Below, piece after piece: positions 28,078 to 37,028 of a stretch of DNA of 64,000 bases. This DNA comes from Nocardioides carbamazepini (GTDB taxonomy: Bacteria; Actinomycetota; Actinomycetes; Propionibacteriales; Nocardioidaceae). The position numbers and the translations under genes are program-made. Location: positions 404,847 to 468,846 of the forward strand of contig NZ_JAHTLF010000008.1 in assembly GCF_024614185.1 (NCBI RefSeq), written 5' to 3'. Position 1 is the first letter of the stretch, and the number at the start of each line of letters is the position of its first letter. The notes beneath the pieces were generated by a model. The model was not told the DNA's origin. It did not search any database and was given only the letters and a program-made list of their open reading frames with translations.

Positions 28078-30027
28078 TCAGTCGCGCTGGACCTTGAGCA
28101 GGAACTCGTAGTTGGTGCGGGAGCTCCGCAGCCGCTGCAGCAGGGCGGCGTGCGCCTCCGCACGGTCGCCCTCGGCCAGCTCGCGGCGGAGCTTCCAGAT
28201 GATCTCGAGCTCCTCCTTGCCGAGCAGCAGCTCCTCGCGACGGGTGCCGGAGGCGACCACGTCGATCGCCGGGAACTGCCGCTTCTCAGCGAACTCGCTG
28301 CGCAGCCGCAGCTCGAGGTTCTCGGTGCCGCGGAACTCCTCGAAGATCACCTCGTCCACCCGCGAGCCGGAGTCAACGACCGCGGTCGCGAGGATGGTCA
28401 GCGACCCGCCGTTCTCGATGTTGCGGGCCGCGCCGAAGAACCGCTTCGGCGGGAAGAGCGCCGACGAGTCGACGCCGCCGGACAGGATCCGGCCGCTGGC
28501 GGGAGCCGCCAGGTTGTAGGCGCGGCCGAGCCGGGTCAGACCGTCGAGGAGGATGACCACGTCGTGGCCCAGCTCGACGAGACGCTTGGCCCGCTCGACG
28601 GCCAGCTCGGCGACCGTGGTGTGGTCGATCGCGGGCCGGTCGAACGTGCTCGCGATGACCTCGCCCTTGATCGAGCGCTCGAAGTCGGTGATCTCCTCGG
28701 GCCGCTCGTCCACGAGGACGACCATGAGGTGACATTCGGGGTTGTTGGCGGTGATCGCGTTGGCGATCGACTGCAGCAGCGTCGTCTTGCCTGCCCGGGC
28801 AGGCGACACGATCAGGCCGCGCTGCCCCTTCCCGACCGGCGCCGCCATGTCGATGAGGCGGCCGGTCAGGTCGTCCGAGCCGGTCTCCATGCGCAGCCGC
28901 TCGGTCGGCGAGACCGGAGTGAGCTCGGTGAACTCCACCCGGTTCTTCGCCTGCTCCGGATCGACGCCGTTGACCGTCTCGATGCGGACCATCGGGTTGA
29001 ACTTCTCGCGGCGCTCGCCGTCGCGGGGCTGCCGGACCTGACCGGTGATCGCGTCGCCGCGGCGCAGGCCGTACTTGCGGACCATCGACAGCGACAGGTA
29101 GACGTCGTCCGGCCCGGCCAGGTAGCCACCGGTGCGGACGAACGCGTAGTTGTCGAGGACGTCGAGGATGCCGGCGGCCGGCACCAGGATGTCGTCCTCG
29201 CGGACCTCGGTGTCGGGCTCGCGGCCGGTGCGGCTGGCCCGATCGCGGTCACGGCCGCGGCGGCGGCGGTTGCGCCGGCTGCCTCCCTCGCCGTCGTCGT
29301 CCGCGTCGTCCAGGTCGCGGGCCGCGTCCGGCTTCGGCACCTCGGCGCGGGGCTGGTCCTGCTGCCTCTGCTGCTGGTTGCCCTGCCGGCTCGGACCGTC
29401 CTGCCTGCTCGGACCGTCCTGCTTGCTCGGACCGTCCTGCTTGCTCGAGCCGTCCTGCTTGCCCGGACCGTCCTGCTTGCCGTCCTGCTTGCCCCCGCCG
29501 TCCTGCTGCCGGTTCTGGCGCTGCGCGGCCTTGGGCTGGCCGTTCTTCTGCTCGGCCTTCCGTTCGTTCCGCTGCTCGTTCTTCTGCTCGCTCTTCGGCT
29601 CCGCGACCTGCTCGGACTTCCGGTCCGGCTTCGTCTGGGCCTTGGGGGCGTCGGCCTTGGGCGCCTCAGCCTTGGGCGCCTCAGCCTTCGGCGCGTCGGC
29701 CTTGGGGGCGTCAGCCTTGGGCACCTCGGTCTTCGGCGCCTCGGCCTTGGGGGCGTCGGCCTTGGGGGCGTCAGCCTTGGGCGCGTCAGCCTTCGGCCGC
29801 CCGGCGTCGGCGGCAGGGGCACTGCGCCGCGCCGTGCCGCCGGCCTGAGCGGCCTTGATCGCGTCGACGAGCGCGGCCTTCCTCATCGAGCCGGCACCGG
29901 CGATGCCCATGCCGTTGGCCATCGCCTTGAGATCGGCCAACAGCATGGCGTTGAGTCCACCGGTGCGCTTCTTCGGGGCCGTGGTGGCCGCCGGGGCGGG
30001 CGCGGTGGAGTCGGGGGTCTCGGTCAC
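28078..30027 (-). CDS. rho: Transcription termination factor Rho with long repeat-rich N-terminal extension
   Basis: A protein of 649 residues from the GTG at 30027 (AAGGA 6 nt upstream). A SAP-like helix motif (LADLKAMANGMGIAGAGSMRKAALVDAIK) is followed by about 200 residues of low-complexity repeats: KADAPKAEAPK-type, then KQDGPSKQDGPSRQ-type with R/Q/N-rich linkers and an acidic/basic cluster. The normal Rho core begins about residue 260: the RNA-binding fold (GILDVLDNYAFVRTGGYL), Walker A SPARAGKTT near 408-416, Walker B VVILLDGLTRLGRA and the R-loop region. It is a hexameric RNA helicase/translocase that ends transcription. The core is complete. Confidence 0.96.
   Translation of the reverse strand: MTETPDSTAPAPAATTAPKKRTGGLNAMLLADLKAMANGMGIAGAGSMRKAALVDAIKAAQAGGTARRSAPAADAGRPKADAPKADAPKADAPKAEAPKTEVPKADAPKADAPKAEAPKAEAPKADAPKAQTKPDRKSEQVAEPKSEQKNEQRNERKAEQKNGQPKAAQRQNRQQDGGGKQDGKQDGPGKQDGSSKQDGPSKQDGPSRQDGPSRQGNQQQRQQDQPRAEVPKPDAARDLDDADDDGEGGSRRNRRRRGRDRDRASRTGREPDTEVREDDILVPAAGILDVLDNYAFVRTGGYLAGPDDVYLSLSMVRKYGLRRGDAITGQVRQPRDGERREKFNPMVRIETVNGVDPEQAKNRVEFTELTPVSPTERLRMETGSDDLTGRLIDMAAPVGKGQRGLIVSPARAGKTTLLQSIANAITANNPECHLMVVLVDERPEEITDFERSIKGEVIASTFDRPAIDHTTVAELAVERAKRLVELGHDVVILLDGLTRLGRAYNLAAPASGRILSGGVDSSALFPPKRFFGAARNIENGGSLTILATAVVDSGSRVDEVIFEEFRGTENLELRLRSEFAEKRQFPAIDVVASGTRREELLLGKEELEIIWKLRRELAEGDRAEAHAALLQRLRSSRTNYEFLLKVQRD
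29395..29805 (-). repeat. Short in-frame repeats in rho
   Basis: Two blocks of degenerate repeats lie within rho. At about 29395-29510, an 18-nt unit resembling CTTGCTCGGACCGTCCTG encodes KQDGPS. At about 29640-29805, 15- to 18-nt units encode KADAP/KAEAP. Such blocks can change copy number by slippage without breaking the frame. Confidence 0.7.
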
Positions 30028-30106
30028 GTGAGTCCTTCCCACGTATCTCGCGGGTTCCGGGTCCGGAGGACGGGCGGAACGCGCATTGGTCTGGTTCTGC
30101 GAAGGT

Positions 30107-30180
30107 CCGTCCGGCGGACGGCCGGTGTGGACCTGGAAGAGGGGCGAGCCATGCTCGCCGGGCGCCGAGAACTGCGGCGC
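30107..30180 (-). terminator. Tandem hairpins between thrB and rho
   Basis: Three perfect hairpins lie in the 183-bp gap: GCGCCG/CGGCGC (30162-30180), GGCGAGC/GCTCGCC (30143-30159) and CCGTCC/GGACGG (30107-30121). The first two follow the thrB stop and probably terminate the threonine operon. The third could belong to the 5' leader of rho. Confidence 0.5.
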
Positions 30181-30210
30181 AGCGTCAATGTACCACCACA
30201 GGGTCCGCGG

Positions 30211-31131
30211 TCACGGCCGGCGGTCGTCGGGCGCGGCGCCGATCCCGGTGACGGCGAGAGCCCGCCCGGACCAGCCCTCGGGACACCGCGCGAGCAGAGC
30301 CTCGGTCGTGGCCGAGCCGGGGCCGTCGGCGAAGGCCAGCACGGTCGGCCCGGCCCCCGAGACCACGGCCGGGACGCCGTCCGCCCGCAGGTCCTCGACG
30401 AGGGCGAGGCTCTCGGGCATCGCGGGACGGCGGTACTCCTGGTGCAACCGGTCCTCGGTCGCCCGCAGCAGCTCCTCGGGGTGGCCCGACAGCGCGGCGA
30501 CCAGGAGCGCGGCCCGGCCGGCGTTCGCGGCCGCGTCGCCATGGGGTACGACGGCGGGCAGGAGGCCGCGCGCGGCCTCGGTCTCGACCGGGGTGGTGGG
30601 CACGAACACCACGACGCCCACTCGGGGGTCGACGCTGCCGGGGACCGCCCAGAAGGAGCCGTCGGCGTCCTGGCCCGAGATGACGAAGCCGCCCAGCAGC
30701 GCGGGGGCGACGTTGTCCGGGTGACCCTCGAGCCGGGCGGCCAGGTCGAGCAGGGCGGCGTCGTCGAGCAGCAGCCGACCGCCGGCGACGAGCTCGCGGG
30801 CCAGCCACACCCCGGCCACGATCGCGGCCGAGGAGGACCCGAGCCCACGGGCGTGTGGGATGACGTTGGTGCAGGACAGCCGCAGACCCGGCGGCTGCTT
30901 GCCGAGACGCTCGAAGGTCGCGCGCATGGCGCGGACGACGAGGTGCCGGTCATCGAGCGGGACCTGACCCGCGCCGTACCCGCGCACCTCGACGGCGAGC
31001 CCTCCGGAGGTGACCTCCGCCTCGAGCCGGTCGTGCAGGTCGAGGGCGAGGCCGAGGGTGTCGAAGCCGGGGCCGAGGTTGGCCGACGTCGCGGGCACCC
31101 GGACCCGGGCCGGGCCCTCCACGAAGGTCAT
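30211..31131 (-). CDS. thrB: Homoserine kinase
   Basis: A protein of 306 residues, start ATG 31131 (MTFVEGPARVRVPATSANLGPGFDT), the usual start of actinobacterial ThrB. The GHMP kinase ATP motif HARGLGSSSAAIVAGV and the C-terminal VSGAGPTVLAF glycine-rich motif are present. It phosphorylates homoserine in threonine synthesis. An ATG at 31176 inside thrC would add a non-conserved extension. Third gene of hom-thrC-thrB. Confidence 0.95.
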   Translation of the reverse strand: MTFVEGPARVRVPATSANLGPGFDTLGLALDLHDRLEAEVTSGGLAVEVRGYGAGQVPLDDRHLVVRAMRATFERLGKQPPGLRLSCTNVIPHARGLGSSSAAIVAGVWLARELVAGGRLLLDDAALLDLAARLEGHPDNVAPALLGGFVISGQDADGSFWAVPGSVDPRVGVVVFVPTTPVETEAARGLLPAVVPHGDAAANAGRAALLVAALSGHPEELLRATEDRLHQEYRRPAMPESLALVEDLRADGVPAVVSGAGPTVLAFADGPGSATTEALLARCPEGWSGRALAVTGIGAAPDDRRP

Positions 31132-31141
31132 CGGCTGCAGC

Positions 31142-32227
31142 TCAGAGTCCGGCGGCCTGCGCGGCGGCGTCGACATCGGCGTCGACCACGGTCTCGGGCA
31201 GGACCAGACCGTCGAGAGCGGTGGCGATGTCCTTGAGGCCGTGGCCGGTCACGGTGATCGCCACGGTGGTGCCCTGGTAGGACTCCCCCGCGTCGAGCTC
31301 GGCGAGCAGTCCGGCGATCCCGGCGGCCGAGGCGGGCTCGACGAAGACCCCGTCGTTGGCGGCGAGGGCCTTCTGGGCGGCCAGGATCTGCGCGTCGGAG
31401 ACGGCGGCGAACTGGCCGCCGGACTCGTCGCGGGCGGCCTCGGCGAGCTTCCAGGAGGCGGGGTTGCCGATCCGGATGGCCGTCGCGCGGGTCTCCGGGT
31501 CGGGGAACGGCTCACCGGTCACCAGCGGCGCTGCGCCCTCCGCCTGGAAGCCGCGCATCACCGGCTTCCGGGTGGCGCGGCCGAGGGCGGCGTACTGGGT
31601 GTAGCCGAGCCAGTACGCCGAGATGTTGCCGGCGTTGCCGACCGGGAGCAGGTGGAAGTCGGGGGCGTCGCCGAGGAAGTCGACGATCTCGAAGGCGGCC
31701 GTCTTCTGCCCCTCGAGCCGGGCCGGGTTGACCGAGTTGACGAGGGCGACGGGATACTTCCAGGCCATCTCTCGGGCCATCCGCAGGCAGTCGTCGAAGT
31801 TGCCGCGGACCTGGATGACCTGGGAGCCGTGGAGCACGGCCTGCGCCATCTTGCCCGCCGCGATCTTGCCCTCGGGGACCAGCACGATCGGGGTGACGCC
31901 GGCCTTCGCGGCGTAGGCCGCCATCGACGCGGACGTGTTGCCGGTGGACGCGCACACCACGGCCTTGGCACCCTCGTGGACGGCGACCGACAGGGCCGCG
32001 GTCATGCCGCGGTCCTTGAAGGAGCCGGTGGGGTTGCTGCCCTCGACCTTGAGCCACACCTGGGCGCCGGTCAGCCCCGAGAGCCACTCGGAGTGGACCA
32101 GCGGCGTCCCGCCCTCCCGCAGCGTCACCGCCGGGGTGTCCTGCGGGATGTCGAGGAGCTCGCGGTACTCCTCGATCACACCGCGCCACTGCCCGTTGGC
32201 AGGACGGACGGGGTTGCTCATGCTCAC
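31142..32227 (-). CDS. thrC: Threonine synthase
   Basis: A protein of 361 residues from a GTG at 32227 overlapping the hom stop as GTGA (an ATG at 32221 is possible). The PLP lysine is Lys71 in [11 protein letters not shown]; the phosphate-binding loop [10 protein letters not shown] and the STGNTSAS motif are present. It converts O-phosphohomoserine to threonine. Its length matches the short, bacterial-type enzyme. Confidence 0.96.
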   Translation of the reverse strand: MSMSNPVRPANGQWRGVIEEYRELLDIPQDTPAVTLREGGTPLVHSEWLSGLTGAQVWLKVEGSNPTGSFKDRGMTAALSVAVHEGAKAVVCASTGNTSASMAAYAAKAGVTPIVLVPEGKIAAGKMAQAVLHGSQVIQVRGNFDDCLRMAREMAWKYPVALVNSVNPARLEGQKTAAFEIVDFLGDAPDFHLLPVGNAGNISAYWLGYTQYAALGRATRKPVMRGFQAEGAAPLVTGEPFPDPETRATAIRIGNPASWKLAEAARDESGGQFAAVSDAQILAAQKALAANDGVFVEPASAAGIAGLLAELDAGESYQGTTVAITVTGHGLKDIATALDGLVLPETVVDADVDAAAQAAGL

Positions 32228-33534
32228 TCTTCGGCTCCCTCGACGCGCATCACCGAGGTGACCTCGCGGACGATCTCCATGTCCCGCAGCTGCTCCACGG
32301 TTGCGGCCAGCGCCGCGTCCGTCGCCTCGTGCGAGACGACGACGAGCTGGGCGTCGTTGCCCCTGCCCTCCTGGCGGACGGTCTGGATCGAGACGCCGTT
32401 CTCGGCGAAGGCGTACGCGACCGCGGCCAGCACGCCGGCGCGGTCGTCGACGTCGATGGCCACGTGGTAGCGGGTCCGGGTCTCGCCCATCGGCAGCACC
32501 GCCCGGTCGGCGTACGCCGACTCGCCGACGCCGCGGGTGCCCTGCCGATGGTTGCGAGCGACCGTGACGAGGTCGCCGAGCACCGCGCTCGCGGTCGGCG
32601 AGCCGCCGGCTCCGGGGCCGTAGAACATCAGCTGGCCGGCGGCCTCCGACTCGACGAAGACGGCGTTGTAGGCCTCGCGAACGCTGGCCAACGGGTGGGA
32701 GCGGGGGATCATCGCCGGGTGGACGCGGACCGAGATCGCTCCGTCCGCCTCCCCGTCGATGTCCTCGCGCAGCTCGGCGATGGCCAGCAGCTTGACGACG
32801 CTGCCCATGTCGCGGGCCGAGCGGACGTCGCCGGCGGTCACCTCGGTGATGCCCTCGCGGTGCACGTCGGCAGCGGTCACCCGCGAGTGGAAGGCCAGGC
32901 TCGCGAGGATCGCGGCCTTGGCTGCGGCGTCGAAGCCCTCGACATCGGCCGTCGGGTCGGCCTCGGCGTACCCGAGGGCCTGGGCCTCCTCGAGCGCGTC
33001 GCCGAAGCCGCTGCCCGCAGTGTCCATCTTGTCGAGGATGAAGTTGGTCGTGCCGTTGACGATGCCCAGCACCCGAGTCACCTTGTCGCCGGCGAGCGAC
33101 TCGCGCAGCGGGCGCAGGATCGGGATGGCGCCGGCCACGGCCGCCTCGTAGTAGAGGTCACGGCCGGCCTTCTCGGCCGCCTCGAAGAGCGTCGCGCCGT
33201 CCTCGGCGAGCAGCGCCTTGTTGGCCGTGACGACCGAGGCACCGTGCTCGAGCGCGGACAGGATGAGGGACCGGGCCGGCTCGATGCCGCCGATCACCTC
33301 GATGACGACGTCGACGTCGGCGCGGGCGACGAGCGCGGCGGCGTCGGTGGTGAGCAGCTGGGCCGGCACGTCGACCTCGCGGGGCGCATCGAGGCGGCGT
33401 ACGGCGACGCCGACCAGCTCCACGGGCGCCCCGACGCGGGCAGCCAGGTCATCGGCCTGCTCGCCGAGGAGGCGCACCACCTGCGACCCCACCGAACCGC
33501 AGCCGAGCACGGCAACCTTGAGAGGACTGTTCAC
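32224..33534 (-). CDS. hom: Homoserine dehydrogenase
   Basis: A protein of 436 residues from the GTG at 33534. N-terminal Rossmann motif [14 protein letters not shown], catalytic region [23 protein letters not shown], and a C-terminal ACT domain ([31 protein letters not shown]) for threonine feedback. First gene of the threonine operon. A TACCCT hexamer 7 nt before the GTG hints at leaderless transcription. In mycobacteria lysA lies directly upstream; here an SoxR cassette intervenes. Confidence 0.96.
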   Translation of the reverse strand: MNSPLKVAVLGCGSVGSQVVRLLGEQADDLAARVGAPVELVGVAVRRLDAPREVDVPAQLLTTDAAALVARADVDVVIEVIGGIEPARSLILSALEHGASVVTANKALLAEDGATLFEAAEKAGRDLYYEAAVAGAIPILRPLRESLAGDKVTRVLGIVNGTTNFILDKMDTAGSGFGDALEEAQALGYAEADPTADVEGFDAAAKAAILASLAFHSRVTAADVHREGITEVTAGDVRSARDMGSVVKLLAIAELREDIDGEADGAISVRVHPAMIPRSHPLASVREAYNAVFVESEAAGQLMFYGPGAGGSPTASAVLGDLVTVARNHRQGTRGVGESAYADRAVLPMGETRTRYHVAIDVDDRAGVLAAVAYAFAENGVSIQTVRQEGRGNDAQLVVVSHEATDAALAATVEQLRDMEIVREVTSVMRVEGAEE

Positions 33535-33560
33535 GCCGCAAGGGTATCGGCGGTTGTGGT

Positions 33561-33578
33561 CCGTCCGGTCAGGGACGG
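33561..33578 (-). terminator. Hairpin after the 33605-34945 MFS gene
   Basis: CCGTCC (33561-33566) and GGACGG (33573-33578) with a 6-nt loop, 27 nt past the MFS stop and just upstream of hom. The stem has the same sequence as the hairpin at 30107-30121. Confidence 0.4.
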
Positions 33579-33604
33579 CAGATCGCGGACACCTTGCGGT
33601 CGCC

Positions 33605-34945
33605 TCAGGCGTGGAGACGGCGGGCCGGGACGAGGGCGAGGAGGCCCAGCACGGCGGCCGCGACGACCAGCGCGGTCGCGGCCGGGACCGGCGCGGTCTC
33701 GGCGAAGCCCGCGAAGAGCACGCCGCCGAGTGCGACGCCGGCGCTGGTGGCCAGGTAGTCGCTGAGCTGCAGCGCGGAGGACGTCCGGCCCTCCTCGCCC
33801 TCGGTGGCGGTCGCCAGCGCGAGCACCGACAGCGTCGGGAACGCCATGCCGATGCCGAGGCCGGCGCATCCCCAGGCCAGCACCGGTACGACCAGCGGGA
33901 CCGCCGGGACCGACACCAGCGCGAAGCCGCCGATCCCCGCCCCGAGCAGCGCCGCCCCGAGCCGGACCCGGCCGGCCTGGTCCGCGAGCACCGACCAGCG
34001 CGCGGCGAGCACCGCGCCACCGGACCAGGTGACCGCACCGACGGTGAGGACCCAACCGGCCCGGGTGAGGGTGAGGTCCCGCTCCAGGGTGAGCAGGAGC
34101 GGCAGGTAGACCTCGGCTGCGGCGAAGGCCGTCCCGGCCGCCGCGCGGGTGCCGAGTACCGCGGGCAGCCCGGCGCGCAGCGTCCAGACCCGTGGTGGGA
34201 GCAGCCGCGCTCCCCCGGCGACGATCGCCGCGAGGCCGGCTACGACGAGCAGCGGCCAGAGCGGGAGCGCGCGCTGCCCGGCGACGCTGACGAGCAGCAC
34301 ACCACCGGCGGCCAGCAGGGCGAACGGCAGCCGGCCCGGCTGTGGGCGGGCCGGTGTGGCGCGCGAGGGCGCGTCGGCGACGAGCAGCCAGGCGGCGACC
34401 GCTAGCACCGGTACGCCGAGGAACACCCAGCGCCAGCCGACCGTGTCGGCCACGCGCGCCGCGATCACCGGGCCGACCAGCGCGGGCAGCACCCAGCCCA
34501 TCGTCAGCACGGCGAACACCCGTGGGCGCAGGTGCTCGGGGTAGGTCTGGGCGATGAGGACGTAGAGGGCGACGCCGAGCACCCCGCCGCCGTACCCGTG
34601 GACGAGACGACCGAGCAGGAAGACCGGCATGCTCGGCGCGAGCCCGGCGACCACGACGCCGACGCAGAAGACGACCAGGCCGCGGCGCAGCGCCGGTCCG
34701 GGGCCGAGCCGGTCGACCGCGGCGCCCGTGACGGGCAGGGCCACCACGGCCGCGGCGAGAGGGGCGGCGAACGCGACGGCGTACCAGCGCAGCCCGTCGA
34801 GCTCCTCGGCGACGTCGGGCATCACCGTCGCGACGGCGAGCGCCTCGAAGGCGAAGAGGAAGGCGAGGGAGAAGACGCCGACGGTGGTCCGACCGTGCCG
34901 GCCGCGCCACGGTGAGGTCACCGTGGCGGGGAGGACGGACGTCAC
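33605..34945 (-). CDS. MFS drug/metabolite exporter
   Basis: A protein of 446 residues with about twelve membrane helices. Major-facilitator signatures include VTGAAVDRLGPGPALRRGL (loop 2-3) and LLGRLVHGYGGGVLGVALYVLIAQTYPEHLRPRVFA, which resembles EmrB/Bcr-like exporters. The GTG start at 34945 overlaps the stop of the oxidoreductase gene (GTGA), so both form a two-gene operon under the SoxR box. Export of a redox-cycling compound is the likely role (inference from context). Confidence 0.87.
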   Translation of the reverse strand: MTSVLPATVTSPWRGRHGRTTVGVFSLAFLFAFEALAVATVMPDVAEELDGLRWYAVAFAAPLAAAVVALPVTGAAVDRLGPGPALRRGLVVFCVGVVVAGLAPSMPVFLLGRLVHGYGGGVLGVALYVLIAQTYPEHLRPRVFAVLTMGWVLPALVGPVIAARVADTVGWRWVFLGVPVLAVAAWLLVADAPSRATPARPQPGRLPFALLAAGGVLLVSVAGQRALPLWPLLVVAGLAAIVAGGARLLPPRVWTLRAGLPAVLGTRAAAGTAFAAAEVYLPLLLTLERDLTLTRAGWVLTVGAVTWSGGAVLAARWSVLADQAGRVRLGAALLGAGIGGFALVSVPAVPLVVPVLAWGCAGLGIGMAFPTLSVLALATATEGEEGRTSSALQLSDYLATSAGVALGGVLFAGFAETAPVPAATALVVAAAVLGLLALVPARRLHA

Positions 34946-35901
34946 CCGCCGGTCCGGTCGACCAGGAGGACGACCTTGCCGACGGACGTGCGGTCCTCGA
35001 GGGCGCGGTGCGCCGCGGCGGCGTCGGCGAGCGGGACGGTCGTGCCGACGTGGGGCACCCGGCTGCCGTCCGCCGCCGCGGCGAGGGCCTGCTGCTCGAA
35101 CTCGGCCAGCCGGGACAGCATCACCGGACCGAGCACGTCGACGATACGGCGGTCCGGGGCGTCGTAGCCCTCGGTGTCACCGGAGAACCTCACCATCCGC
35201 CCGCCCGGTTCGAGCAGCCCGTGGAGCGCGCGGGGCACCTTGCCGCCGACACCGTCGAGGAGCAGGGTCAGTCGCGGTTCGGCCGCCCGCAACACGTCGA
35301 GCCACTCCGGGTCGCGGTAGTCGACGGCCGTGTCGGCGCCGAAGCCGCGGACGAGGTCGAGCTTGGCGCCACCGGCCAGGCCGACAGTGCGGGCGCCGGC
35401 GTTGCGGGCGCCCTGGATCAGGAGGGCGCCGAGACCGCCGGCCGCGGAGGTGACGACCACGACGTCGTCGGCGGTGATCGCCGCGTGGTCGAGGATGCCG
35501 GCGGCGGTGCGGCCGGTCCCTATCGCGGCCACCGCGGTCGGGGCGTCGAGTCCGTCTGGGACGTCGTACACGCGTCCGGCGTCGACGAGCGTCAGCTCCG
35601 CGTAGCCGCCCCGGGCTCCCGGCCCCAGGTGGGCGACCACCCGACGACCGACCCAGGCGTCGTCGACCCCCGCCCCGACGCGGTCGACGACGCCGGCGAC
35701 CTCGCGTCCGGGAACCATCGGGAGCTCGGGCAGCGGCGTCGACGGGAAGGACATGCCGGCGCGGATCGAGGTGTCGAGCAGATGGACGCCGGCCGCCTCG
35801 ACCGCGACCCGGAGCTGACCCGCCCCGGGCTCGGGGTCGGGGAGCTGCTCGAGGCGCAGGACGTCGGCGGGCCCGAAGGCGTGGTGGCGGATCGCTCGCA
35901 T
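34942..35901 (-). CDS. Quinone-oxidoreductase-like MDR enzyme, SoxR-linked
   Basis: A protein of 319 residues of the medium-chain dehydrogenase/reductase family. N-terminal GroES-like domain (MRAIRHHAFGPADVLRLEQLP; VPGREVAGVVDRVGAGVD), NADPH-binding motif VVVTSAAGGLGALLIQGARNAGA. It has no structural zinc Cys cluster, so it is of the zinc-independent quinone reductase type. Its ATG is 14 nt from a SoxR box shared with the divergent soxR gene. Quinone reductases are known SoxR targets in Streptomyces. Confidence 0.88.
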   Translation of the reverse strand: MRAIRHHAFGPADVLRLEQLPDPEPGAGQLRVAVEAAGVHLLDTSIRAGMSFPSTPLPELPMVPGREVAGVVDRVGAGVDDAWVGRRVVAHLGPGARGGYAELTLVDAGRVYDVPDGLDAPTAVAAIGTGRTAAGILDHAAITADDVVVVTSAAGGLGALLIQGARNAGARTVGLAGGAKLDLVRGFGADTAVDYRDPEWLDVLRAAEPRLTLLLDGVGGKVPRALHGLLEPGGRMVRFSGDTEGYDAPDRRIVDVLGPVMLSRLAEFEQQALAAAADGSRVPHVGTTVPLADAAAAHRALEDRTSVGKVVLLVDRTGG

Positions 35902-35915
35902 GACGCAAGTCGATA

Positions 35916-35935
35916 ACCTGAACTAGGGTTGAGGT
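35916..35935. promoter_or_regulatory. SoxR box between soxR and the oxidoreductase operon
   Basis: ACCTGAACTAGGGTTGAGGT has arms ACCT-x-AAC and GTT-x-AGGT, matching the known SoxR operator layout (CCTCAAG...CTTGAGG). On the minus strand, TTGACC (35937-35932) and TATCGA about 17 nt further give a possible promoter whose start would be close to the ATG at 35901 (leaderless). On the plus strand TAGGGT (35924-35929) lies 8 nt before the soxR ATG. Confidence 0.75.
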
Positions 35936-35937
35936 CA

Positions 35938-36405
35938 ATGACTGACATCAACCGCTCCCTGCGCAGCCACGATCTCACTCCCGGCGATCTCGCCCACCGC
36001 TCGGGTGTCGCGGTGTCCGCCCTGCACTACTACGAGCGGGAGGGCCTGATCACCAGCCTCCGGACCGCCGGCAACCAGCGCCGCTACCACCGCGACGTGC
36101 TGCGCCGGGTCGCGTTCATCCGGGTCTCCCAGGGCGTCGGTGTCTCCCTCGCGGAGATCCGGGACGCGCTGGCCACGCTGCCCGAGGGTCGGACACCCAC
36201 GAAGGCGGACTGGGCGCGGCTGTCACGCACCTGGCGCAGCGCGCTCGACGAGCGGATCGCCCGGCTGGGGAGGCTGCGCGACACGCTCGACGACTGCATC
36301 GGCTGCGGCTGCCTGTCCCTGCGGTCGTGCTCGCTGGCCAACCCGGGCGACGTCCTGCGGGAGTACGGCGACGGGCCGGTGCGGCTCGTCGGGCGGTCCG
36401 GCTGA
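35938..36405 (+). CDS. soxR: Redox-sensitive transcriptional activator SoxR
   Basis: A protein of 155 residues, MerR family. N-terminal winged helix ([42 protein letters not shown]), dimer helix, and the 2Fe-2S cysteines Cys120, 123, 125, 131 in [12 protein letters not shown] (C-x2-C-x-C-x5-C). In actinobacteria SoxR senses redox-active small molecules and directly controls a few genes such as quinone reductases, monooxygenases and exporters. It is divergent to such a pair here, with an operator in the 36-bp gap. Confidence 0.96.
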   Translation: MTDINRSLRSHDLTPGDLAHRSGVAVSALHYYEREGLITSLRTAGNQRRYHRDVLRRVAFIRVSQGVGVSLAEIRDALATLPEGRTPTKADWARLSRTWRSALDERIARLGRLRDTLDDCIGCGCLSLRSCSLANPGDVLREYGDGPVRLVGRSG

Positions 36406-36442
36406 GGTTGCGCCGCCGCCGAAGTCATGTTGATGTGTCCGC

Positions 36443-36991
36443 ATGAGCAACCGACTCGGCGTCCTGCTCCTCCTGATCGCGCTGCTGGTCTCCGCGCCCG
36501 GCGCATCCGTCCACGCCGCGGGGCAACGCCCGGCCGAAGCAGCCGCGCAAGGGGGCTGGAAGTCGGAGTACGCCGCCGCACCGAACTTCCCCGAGAGCGA
36601 GCTCTACCTGGACGTGAAGGGCCGCCCGCAGGCGAGTGGCCGGGTGCGCCTGAAGGTCTGGGGGACCAACAGGTCCGGCCCGATCTCCCCCGGCAGCTCC
36701 ATCACCTACACCTATGACCTGGACCTGTTCGTCGCCGCCCGGTCGGTGGTCAAGGCCTGCCCGGTCGCGTTCGACGAGATGCGGAGCATCTTCATCGCCA
36801 ACGGCGACAAGACCGCGCACCTCTACAGCGGCCTCCACCTCGGCGAGGGCGGCGCGTTCAAGAAGGTGCTCCCCTACAAGAGCGGCACCACCCGCAAGGT
36901 CCTCTACTGCGCCTACGTCCGCTGGATCATCGACGACGTCGTGGTGTCCGGCCTCAAGCACAACCTGCGCAAGGCGAAGCGCAGAGGCTGA
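36443..36991 (+). CDS. Secreted protein of unknown function (182 aa)
   Basis: A signal peptide (MSNRLGVLLLLIALLVSAPGASVHAA) precedes a mature domain of about 155 residues. It has alternating beta-strand patterns (ASGRVRLKVWGTNRSGPISP; SITYTYDLDLFVAARSV), two Cys residues (VKACPVAF, VLYCAYV) and a basic C-terminus (LKHNLRKAKRRG). It starts 37 nt after soxR in the same direction and is followed by lysA in the opposite direction. No family recognised. Whether it is SoxR-regulated by readthrough is unknown. Confidence 0.7.
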   Translation: MSNRLGVLLLLIALLVSAPGASVHAAGQRPAEAAAQGGWKSEYAAAPNFPESELYLDVKGRPQASGRVRLKVWGTNRSGPISPGSSITYTYDLDLFVAARSVVKACPVAFDEMRSIFIANGDKTAHLYSGLHLGEGGAFKKVLPYKSGTTRKVLYCAYVRWIIDDVVVSGLKHNLRKAKRRG

Positions 36992-37028
36992 CCGCGGCTC
37001 CGGCGAGCGGCCGGACGGGCAGGGACCC

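Noticed and set aside
27832..31236. A 1134-codon plus-strand frame across rpmE, rho and thrB
   Set aside because: Antisense shadow of conserved genes; its repeats merely mirror the rho repeats.
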